DNA of 64,000 nt. It comes from Carassius auratus. Lineage: Eukaryota; Chordata; Actinopteri; Cypriniformes; Cyprinidae. The stretch is taken from contig NC_039244.1 of assembly GCF_003368295.1 (NCBI RefSeq), positions 10,280,387 to 10,344,386 on the forward strand, given 5' to 3'. The stretch's first letter is position 1. Each line of letters opens with the position of its first letter. Both the position numbers and the translations under genes were made by a program. The notes under the pieces were generated by a model, which saw nothing but the letters and a program-made list of their open reading frames with translations, was not told where the DNA came from and searched no databases. This document shows positions 55,766-64,000 of the stretch, piece by piece.

Positions 55766-57500
55766 TCCATCTATAGAATGGCTGAGGCTTATGGGCAATG
55801 TAAAATGTTTAATAATGAAATTTTGAAAAATACTATCTTTTTTAAACAAAGGGATATCTAAGCATGTTGATTGTGCAAACATCCATGACATATATGAGAG
55901 GCAGGCTGAAATTTTGTATTTCACTAAGAGCACTTTTATAAACACCTTTATAGCACTTTTCTAAAAATGTTTTAAAGCTGTCCAACACAGTGTGTTAGTA
56001 AACATAGCATAAGTAGCTGTCCTAACCATTTTCTTTTTGAAACAATATTCAGATTTTGATTTACAGCCATTTGAAATGTTAATTATTTTGCTCTTCCAGG
56101 GGACTCTACTGGCCCCTGGGGATGGAAGGGCAGGAAAAAATATACAAATCTATTCTCATCATTGACAAAAAAACTGTTGAGTCACATTTCTTTAGATTGT
56201 CTTCTCAAAAACACACCATTATGTACGCTGGAAGTCATACTTAACCTAGAATAAAGACACCATAAAATCTACACAAGTGCCCAATTGAAAAGGTATCCAT
56301 TTATTTCATTAGATCAAGAGCAAGAATACAGTGCTGACAGTAAACTAAGACAACAGATACATATGTGACACTTCATTGTACTATCACACAAGGCCAATGT
56401 GTCATTTTGTAAGATGATGTATGATATTGTGCATTTTATGGTGCAAAAGCCATACAATTCATGCAATGCAAAGAATAATAATGTAAAAGACCTAATTCAT
56501 AAATCTCTGTAAAGAATGTCTCATCTTTGTCCTCTTAAGGTGCTAAACATCAGTAATGTGCATAATCATCTTCATTATAATACAGAACAGGATTCATGTT
56601 GATCTTTCCTTGATTCATCACCTTCAGTTGTGCATGAAGTCCATGCAGTCTCTTCTAATGCAGCTTTCTGTCTGCTCTTCAACTAACTGAATTTCATTAA
56701 TATGAATAAATGTTCATGTCTTAAAACAACCATGGTAATTATATGTATTGTTTACAAAATTAAATAGTGTATTTACCAAAACCATCACTAATACTGAATA
56801 TTCAGTGTACTTTATTATCCAACACCATACGCAATATTTTACTAGGATGCAGCATAAAGACAGATAAAGTAGCATATTAAGACAAATGATATTCAAGTGA
56901 AATAAAAATGGGTTATATTAAAACCATATTATTTTAATCAGATCAAGAAACTGGGATGAACGCATGGTGAAATGTTTTGAGCACCAAAGAATCACATCCA
57001 GTTTTCTTCTCATCATCAGAGCTCTCCTGGTTTTCTTCAAATCCATGTCCCTATCATAATCTTCTTCAATGTCATAACGGTTTGCAATTGTTATCCAGCA
57101 CAACAGTACAACTGATGAACAACTCATCTGACCAAATCAAATAACTTTATCACAATACCATGAATGCAAGTATACAGGTGGTGAAATGCTTTTGTGCAAA
57201 CTCTGCAGCATGACAGCATGACAAGTACTGAATATATTTGCAACACATATACAGTATTAAAAATATAACAGTATACATAAGGGCTCAATACAGGTAGAAA
57301 ATAATATATAGTGCAATATTATACTGTACAAAGAGCACAAAATGAAAACAATAATAAACAATTACTGTATACTCTAGATATACCTTTGCAGTGCAGTACA
57401 GTATGAATTAGTGCAAACAGAATGTCAGGGAGCAGCAGAATAATAGTGAGTCAGAGTCCAGTCAGTGTAACTGATAGAGTGCAGTGCATATGAGGCTGCT
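55766..57500. other. AT-rich DNA, no gene recognised
   Basis: No coding block or transposon end recognised. A minus-strand open stretch at 57127-56918 has no domain. Confidence 0.4.

Positions 57501-57501
<1 letters not shown>

Positions 57502-57554
<53 letters not shown>
57502..57554 (+). repeat. (GT)n microsatellite
   Basis: About 26 uninterrupted GT units. Confidence 0.95.
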
Positions 57555-57555
<1 letters not shown>

Positions 57556-57939
57556 TGAGAGCAATCCATGGCTTGTTGTGCTGAAGTCTCTGACGGTCCT
57601 CTGTGCTTTCCCCAAAAGAAAAAAAACAACAACAACAACAACCTTGCGTAGGTGTCCTGGAGAGACAAAATCATTTTGGGTGTTGTAAATCAATTAACAG
57701 TATATAATATTATTATTTAGAATTGTTGTAATGGACCTAACATTGATTCCTGTTGAAGGTTGTTGGAGGAATGGGCTCTCACTTGTGAAGTTTCTTTTAT
57801 GGGGGTAACATCTGTGCTGTCACAGCTGTTTGGGAATCCAGTCTTCAGTTACAGGCTGCAGTGACTGCACAAGTAGAGCATAATACAAGCAGTCATAACA
57901 AATCAGTAATGTATTGAACACTCGTAGTACATATTAAGA

Positions 57940-58031
57940 CTTCAGATGCAAAGGCCTCTAAGTTCCATCTGAAATTCTAAAATTCTTCTTAGAACATTTC
58001 AGATAGAACTTACAGGCTTTTGCATCTGAAG
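57940..58031. repeat. Imperfect 41-bp inverted repeat
   Basis: CTTCAGATGCAAAGGCC...AAGTTCCATCTGAAA on the left pairs with TTTCAGATAGAACTT...GGCTTTTGCATCTGAAG on the right, with few mismatches. The right arm is the start of the tandem duplication. Confidence 0.7.
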
Positions 58032-58322
58032 TCTTCATTTACAACATCCCTCATTCTTCATTTCTCCATAACTGACTTGTCCTCCTAAAAAAAAAAAAAA
58101 AAAAAAAAAAACTATAAGTTTTTTAATAATTTTGGTGATTACAGGTGCAAGAGTCAGTACTCACCATATTCAGTAAATTTCTGCCCAAATTCCAGAAATT
58201 ATGCACTGATGATTTGTTCATTCTTCTTAGAACATTTCAGATAGAACTTACAGGCTTTTGCATCTGAAGTCTTCATTTACAACATCCCTCATTCTTCATT
58301 TCTCCATAACTGACTTGTCCTC

Positions 58323-58361
<39 letters not shown>

Positions 58362-58464
58362 TAAGTTTTTTAATAATTTTGGTGATTACAGGTGCAAGTG
58401 TCAGTACTCACCATATTCAGTAAATTTCTGCCCAAATTCCAGAAATGATGCACTGATGATTTGT
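57982..58464 (+). repeat. Tandem duplication, two units of about 240 bp
   Basis: Unit 1 57982-58219, unit 2 58220-58464, nearly identical apart from the length of an internal A run (about 24 versus 32) and a few substitutions. It ends at the join with LINE A copy 5. Confidence 0.88.
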
Positions 58465-58698
58465 ATATGCTCTGGTCCCCTGCCTGCTTACCGTGGTGAC
58501 GAGATGCATAGCAGATTGTCATCACTCAATGGCTGGATGTCTAAGTGGTGCCCACAGAATAACATAGGTTTCATAGACAATTGGACGAGCTTTTGGGGCA
58601 GACCTGACCTGTTTAAAAGAGATGGTCTTCATCCCTCCTGGGGTGGTGCTGCTCTTCTGTCTAGAAATATGGCACATAGTCTTAGTGTTTATACTTGA
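58465..58698 (+). pseudogene. LINE A ORF1 SGNH-esterase C-terminal half
   Basis: The plus strand reads SGPLPAYRGDEMHSRLSSLN, CPQNNIGFIDNWTSFWGRPD, then LFKRDGLHPSWGGAALLSRN and stop at 58696-58698. GPLP, NIGFIDNW and DGLHP are the later SGNH hydrolase blocks; the Asp and His of DGLHP are the expected catalytic pair. The N-terminal GDS block is missing because the copy is truncated at 58465. The fragment at 14753-14548 carries that GDS block. Confidence 0.72.
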
Positions 58699-58830
58699 CT
58701 AACTGGGGCCCAGGTCAGGAAGCAGACAGACTGGCTAAACCGACCGTCTGCTAGCTGCCTCCCGTCACAGAGGTCAGTTAATTCTCAGCACATAGAGACT
58801 CTTTCACCTAGATATCACACTATAGAGACT

Positions 58831-59658
58831 GTGTCTGTTCCCCGAACTAGAAAATACAAAAAACGTCCAAACCAAGTTAAGGTTAACAATTTAATTGAGG
58901 TTCAACAAATAAAAAACAAATGCAATATGGATAAACAAATGATAAAGATTGGCTTATTGAATATCAGATCCATTTCTACGAAAACACTTTTTGTAAATAA
59001 TATGATAACTGATCATAATATAGATGTGCTCTGTTTGACAGAAACTTGGCTAAAACCTGATGATTACATTATTTTAAATGAGTCCACCCCCCAAGATTAT
59101 TGTTATAAACACGAGCCGCGTCTAAAAGGCAAAGGGGGAGGAGTTGCTTCAATTTATAATAACGTTTTCAGGATTTCTCAGAGGGCAGGCTTCAAGTATA
59201 ACTCGTTTGAAGTAATGGTGCTTCATATAACATTATCCAGAGAAACCAATGTTAATGATAAATCGCGCGGCGGTGGGACATGCTTTTACATCAATGAACG
59301 GTGGTGTACCGATGTAACTGTGTTAAAGAAGACGTGCTGCTCAAATCTCGAAACACTCTTCATTAACTGCAAGCCGTTCTATTCGCCGCGGGAGTTTCAC
59401 TCGTTCATTCTGGTCAGTGTTTACATCCCTCCGCAAGCTCATGTGAGCTCAGCTTTACAGAAACTCGCTGATCAGATCACAGAGACAGAACAACAACACC
59501 CGGACTCTGTTTTAATCATTCTCGGGGACTTTAATAAAGCCAATCTGTCCCGTGAACTGCCAAAATACAGACAGCATGTTACATGTCCCACAAGAGACAG
59601 TAATATATTGGATCACTGTTACACCACAATAAAGGATGCATTTCATTCTGTTCCATGA
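58831..59658 (+). pseudogene. Chimeric endonuclease frame: LINE A start fused in frame to Rex1-like endonuclease
   Basis: First part (to about codon 140): MDKQMIKIGLLNIRSISTKT (Asn of the APE fold), DVLCLTETWLKPDDY (catalytic Glu) and a GKGGGVASIYNNVF block. Second part from about 59250: SRGGGTCFYINERWC, VSVYIPPQAHVSS, LIILGDFNKANLS and NILDHCYTTIKDAFHSVP, then TGA at 59656. The stop replaces an Arg codon and the same frame continues AALGRSDHLLVHLIPSYRQK (SDH motif). The join lies where a Rex1-like LINE inserted into the LINE A endonuclease; no base is out of frame. Whether the fusion was ever expressed is unknown. Confidence 0.78.
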
Positions 59659-61965
59659 GCAGCTTTGGGACGTTCTGATCACCTTCTGGTTCATCTAATA
59701 CCGTCCTACAGGCAGAAACTAAAATCAGCTAAACCTGTATCAAGGACTGTAAAAAGATGGACTAATGAAGCAGAGCAGGATTTAAAATCTTGTTTTGACC
59801 TCACTGATTGGAGTGTTTTTGAAGCTGCTGCCACCGATCTGGATGAACTCACAGAGACCGTAACATCATATATCAGTTTCTGTGAGGATATGTGTATTCC
59901 TACAAAGACTCAACTAATTTACAATAATGACAAACCGTGGTTCACTGCAAAACTCAGACAGCTCCGTCAGGCCAAAGAAGATGCTTACGTGAAGGGGGAC
60001 AATGTCTTGTATAAACAGGCTAAATACACATTGGAAAATGGAGATCAAAGTGGCAAAGAGGAATTATTCTGAAAAAATAAGGACTCAGTTCACTTCCAAC
60101 GACTCTGCATCAGTGTGGAAAAGTCTAAAGAACATCACCAATTACAAGACACCACCCCCCAGCACTGTAGAGAATCAACGACTGGCAGACGATCTGAACG
60201 AGTTTTACTGCAGGTTTGAAAGAACACCCATCACCTGCCCTGAACGCCTCCCCACAAAACCATTCACACCCTTCACAACTCCTGCAACCAGCCCTGAATG
60301 CCTCTCCAAACTACCGTTCACACCATTAACAGCTCCTGCAACCCATCCTGAACACCTCTCCAATCAATCACTCTCACCATTCACACATCCTGCATCCCCC
60401 CTCTCAGGTGGGGCACCTGCAATTCAGATCAGCGAGGATGCGGTGCGCCAGGTCTTCCGGAAGCAGAAAAGGAAAAAAGCACCAGGCCCAGATTGTGTTA
60501 CACCAGCCTGTCTGAAATCCTGTGCTGACCAGCTGGCCCCCATCTTCACACAGATCTTCACACAGATCTTCAACAGATCGCTGGAGCTGTGCGAAGTCCC
60601 TTCATGCTTCAAACAGGTCTGTGGACGATGCAGTAAACATTGGACTGCATTATGTTCTGCAACACCTAGACAGACCGGGGACTTATGTGAGGATCCTGTT
60701 TGTGGACTTCAGCTCGGCCTTCAACACAATCATCCCAAACCTCCTCCTGCCCAAACTAAATCAGCTCTCCGTGCCCACCTCAGTCTGTCAGTGGATCAAC
60801 AGCTTCCTGACAGACAGGCAGCAGCTAGTGAGGCTGGGAAAATACACATCCAGCACCCGTACAATCAGCACCGGAGCTCCCCAGGGCTGCGTTCTCTCCC
60901 CACTGCTCTTCTCCCTGTACACCAACGATTGCACATCTAAGGACCCCTCTGTCAAGCTCCTGAAGTTTGCAGACGACACCACACTCATCGGCCTCATTCA
61001 GGACGGTGACGAGTCTGCTTACAAACAGGAGGTAAAAGAGCTGGCTGTCTGGTGCAGTCTCAACAACCTGGAGCTTAACACGCTCAAAACAGTGGAGATG
61101 ATCGTGGACTTCAGGAGAGACCCCCCTGCACTCCCCCCACTCACCATCATGAACAGCACTGTGACTGCAGTGGAGTCATTCAGGTTCCTGGGAACCACCA
61201 TCTCTCAGGACCTGAAGTGGGACATTCACATTGACTCCATTGTGAAAAAGGCCCAGCAGAGGTTGTACTTCCTTCGCCAGCTGAGGAAGTTTAACCTGCC
61301 ACAGGAGCTGCTGAAACAGTTCTACTCCACCATCATTGAATCCATCCTCTGCACTTCAGTAACTGTCTGGTTCAGCTCAGCTTCTAAATCTGACCTCAGA
61401 AGACTACAGAGAGTAGTCCGGACTGCTGAGCGAATCATCGGTTCAACTCTCCCTTCTATTCAAGAACTGTACTTATCCAGAGTGAGAAAAAGGGCTGTCA
61501 AAATCACTCTGGACCCCTCACATCCTGCACACTCCCTCTTTGAACTGTTGCCATCTGGTCGACGCTACAGAGCACTGAGCACTAGAACGACCAGACACAG
61601 GACCAGTTTCTTCCATCAGGCAATCCATCTTATGAACAGCTTATAATAACGGCGAACACACTACACTTTATATTTATATACACACACACTTTATTTATCT
61701 AACACACATACTTAGTATACACTTAAATTTTGCACACAATATATATGTACATACATAACTTCATTTTGTAATATACCTGCCTACAATTGTCATTTGTATA
61801 TTGTCATTCACTATCTACTTATTTGTATTTTTTATTCTTTTATTATGTGTTTTATGTTCTGTCGCTGTCATTCTGTTGTACTGCGGAGCTTCTGTCACGA
61901 AAACAAATTCCTCGTATGTGTAAACATACCTGGCAATAAAGCTCATTCTGATTCTGATTCTGATT
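59250..61965 (+). mobile_element. Rex1-like LINE copy 3, 5'-truncated in the endonuclease
   Basis: Starts at TAAATCGCGCGGCGGTGG and ends with TAATAAAGC-type CAATAAAGCTCATTCTGATT followed by ATTCTG units (61942-61965). RT coding ends at 61646. The 3' end repeat and 5' truncation are normal for target-primed integration. No certain target duplication was found. Confidence 0.78.
59665..61646 (+). pseudogene. Rex1-like linker and reverse transcriptase
   Basis: SDHLLVHL and linker SCFDLTDWSVFEAAATDLDE; a frame change near 60045 into EIKVAKRNYSEKIRTQ, a Pro/Thr-rich segment, KKAPGPDCVTPACLKSCADQ and EVPSCFKQ. A deletion near 60615 removes the first RT motifs and joins to RSVDDAVNIGLHYVLQHLDR. Then VDFSSAFNTIIPNLLL, TGAPQGCVLSPLLFSLYTND, LLKFADDTTLIGLIQDGDES, FRFLGTTISQDLKWDIHIDS, SVTVWFSSASKSDLRRLQRV and LPSGRRYRALSTRTTRHR, ending TAA at 61644. 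From 60615 on the frame is open for about 340 codons. Confidence 0.82.
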
Positions 61966-63994
61966 CTGTTATGTTTGTACTGGCTACTGTATACAGGCCA
62001 CCAGGGCACCATACAGACTTTATTAAAGAGTTTGGTGATTTTACATCCGAGTTAGTTCTGGCTGCAGATAAAGTCTTAATAGTTGGTGATTTTAATATCC
62101 ATGTATCCAAATGGAGCGCAGCTGGAGGAAAACAAAACTAGAGGTATTTCGTATTGCTTGGCGGGAAAGTAGCATATCCTATAGAAAAGCATTAAAAACT
62201 GCTAGATCTGATTACTTTTCTTCTCTTTTAGAAGAAAACAAACATAACCCCAGGTATTTATTCAATACAGTGGCTAAATTAACGAAAAATAAAGCCTCAA
62301 CAAGTGTTGACATTTCCCAACACCACAACAGTAATGACTTTATGAACTACTTTACTTCTAAAATCGATACTATTAGAGATAAAATTGCAACCATTCAGCC
62401 GTCAGCTACCGCATCACATCAGACAGTGCACTATAGACCCCCTGAGGAACAGTTCCACTCATTCTCTACTATAGGAGAGGAAGAATTGTATAAACTTGTT
62501 AAATCATCTAAACCAACAACATGTATGTTAGACCCTATACCATCTAAGCTCTTAAAAGAGGTGCTTCCAGAAGTCATAGGTCCTCTTCTGACTATTATTA
62601 ATTCCTCATTGTCATTAGGATATGTCCCCAAAACCTTCAAACTGGCTGTTATTAAGCCTCTCATAAAAAAGCCACAACTTGACCCCAGAGAACTTGTTAA
62701 TTATAGACCAATCTCGAATCTCCCTTTTCTGTCCAAGATACTAGAAAAGGTGGTATCCTCACAATTATATTCCTTCTTAGAGAATAATGGTATATGTGAG
62801 GATTTCCAGTCAGGATTTAGACCGTATCATAGTACTGAGACTGCTCTCCTTAGAGTTACAAATGATCTGCTCTTATCATCTGATTGTGGGTGTATCTCTC
62901 TATTAGTTTTATTGGATCTTAGTGCTGCGTTTGACACAATTGACCACAACATTCTTTTGCATAGACTTGAACACTTTGTTGGCATCAGTGGAAGTGCATT
63001 AGCATGGTTGAAATCATACTTTTATGACCGCCATCAGTTCGTAGCAGTGAATGAAGATGTATCATATCGATCACAAGTGCAGTATGGAGTACCTCAAGGC
63101 TCAGTACTAGGGCCGCTACTCTTCACGCTTTATATGTTACCCTTGGGAGATATCATCAGGAAACATGGTGTTAGCTTTCACTGTTATGCTGATGATACGC
63201 AGCTCTATATTTAACTAATGGAATGCATAGTCGATATAAAAAATTGGATGACGAGTAATTTCTTACTGCTAAATTCAGAAAAAACAGAGGTGTTAATCAT
63301 AGGGCCTAAAAACTCTGCTTGTAATAACCTAGAACACTGTCTAAGACTTGATGGTTGCTCTGTCAATTCTTCGTCATCAGTTAGGAACCTAGGTGTGCTA
63401 CTTGATCGCAATCTTTCCTTAGAAAGCCACGTTTCTAGCATTTGTAAAACTGCATTTTTCCATCTCAAAAATATATCTAAATTACGGCCTATGCTCTCAA
63501 TGTCAAATGCAGAAATGTTAATCCATGCATTTATGACTTCAAGGTTAGACTATTGTAATGCTTTATTGGGTGGTTGTTCTGCACGCTTGGTAAACAAACT
63601 ACAGCTAGTCCAAAATGCAGCAGCAAGAGTTCTTACTAGAACCAGGAAGTATGACCATATTAGCCCGGTCCTGTCCACACTGCACTGGCTCCCTATCAAA
63701 CATCGTATAGATTTTAAAATATTGCTTATTACTTATAAAGCCCTGAATGGTTTAGCACCTCAGTATTTGAATGAGCTCCTTTTACATTATACTCCTCTAC
63801 GTCCGCTACGTTCTCAAAACTCAGGCAATTTGATAATACCTAGAATATCAAAATCAACTGCGGGCGGCAGATCCTTTTCCTATTTGGCGCCTAAACTCTG
63901 GAATAACCTACCTAACATTGTTCGGGAGGCAGACACACTCTTGCAGTTTAAATCTAGATTAAAGACCCATCTCTTTAACCTGGCATACACATAA
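61966..63994 (+). pseudogene. LINE A copy 5 endonuclease remnant, linker and reverse transcriptase
   Basis: 61970-62108: VMFVLATVYRPPGHHTDFIK and DKVLIVGDFNIHV (APE metal-binding Asp/Asn). A deletion then joins to WRKTKLEVFRIAWRESSISY (62120). RT blocks: CMLDPIPSKLLKEVLPEVIG, LVNYRPISNLPFLSKILEKV, VLLDLSAAFDTIDHNILL, YGVPQGSVLGPLLFTLYMLP, FHCYADDTQLYI. A 33-bp deletion at 63212 removes 11 codons and creates TAA at its join; the same frame then runs open to TAA at 63992 (RNLGVLLDRNLSLESHVSSI, SFSYLAPKLWNNLP). This is the least damaged LINE A RT in the window. Confidence 0.84.
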
Positions 63995-64000
63995 CATACT

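Larger units (their letters stand above)
58465..64000 (+). mobile_element. LINE A copy 5, best-preserved, split by a Rex1-like LINE and running off the window
   Basis: ORF1 C-terminus (58465-58695), ORF2 start and endonuclease (58927-59249), Rex1-like insert (59250-61965), endonuclease continuation (61966-62108), then a deletion of the second half of the endonuclease and direct continuation in linker and RT (62111-63994). The 3' UTR lies beyond the window. Confidence 0.82.

Noticed and set aside
56918..57127. Minus-strand 69-codon stretch as a small gene
   Set aside because: No domain, no splice context and no repeat support; length is within chance.
57502..57554. Z-DNA or regulatory element at the GT repeat
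   Set aside because: GT repeats are common; nothing nearby links this one to a gene.

Overview
The window is a repeat-dense stretch of a vertebrate nuclear genome, most likely a teleost and probably a cyprinid. This rests on the repeats: L2/CR1-type LINEs with an esterase ORF1, Rex1/Babar-like LINEs, an L1-type LINE, Tc1-like and hAT DNA transposons, a PIF/Harbinger element with a spliced SANT gene, LTR fragments, and long (TA)n and (GT)n tracts. I found no host protein gene, rRNA, tRNA or CRISPR array. Species and family names come from sequence recognition, not from a search.

Layout. 1-2853: PIF/Harbinger element on the minus strand with a seven-exon Myb/SANT gene and the start of a HARBI1-like nuclease. 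3009-6480, 7024-8815 and 8876-10423: three LINEs on the minus strand; the third (Rex1-like) carries a solo LTR. 10617-12610: first RT copy of a recurring L2-type family, called LINE A here. 14541-22125: a nest five levels deep (LINE A ORF1 > hAT-like element > LINE A RT > hAT transposon > perfect palindromic gag-bearing insert). 22868-27297: fragments of Rex1-like and other LINEs plus a Tc1 relic. 28682-30165: nearly full-length Tc1-like transposon. 30166-34700: AT-rich DNA with LTR, piggyBac-like and LINE remnants. 34979-46364: one long minus-strand LINE A copy split by a hAT-like element (itself holding a Tc1 copy) and by an L1-type LINE (itself holding a MITE-like element). 46451-55765: an LTR-flanked, repeat-encoding element split by a plus-strand LINE A copy, which is in turn split by a 3427-bp element with split direct repeats. 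55766-58464: mostly non-coding, with a tandem duplication. 58465-64000: the best-preserved LINE A copy, with a Rex1-like LINE in its endonuclease.

The most unusual object is the insert at 49295-52721. Its repeats are ordered A1 - B1A2 - B2, A1 and A2 are identical over 131 bp, and it interrupts LINE A with no target duplication and no lost base, as other LINE A copies in the window show. That is the arrangement of tyrosine-recombinase retroelements (DIRS/Ngaro/PAT type), yet I recognise no RT, recombinase or gag in it, so it looks like a non-autonomous member.

The genes here do not form a host pathway. They are self-mobilising modules: target-primed reverse transcription (APE endonuclease plus RT) for LINEs, DDE transposition for Tc1, hAT and Harbinger, and in-trans use of such enzymes by the non-coding elements. 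Several insertions can be ordered in time because clean target duplications (8-bp hAT, 5-bp LTR-type, 6-bp MITE) are readable.
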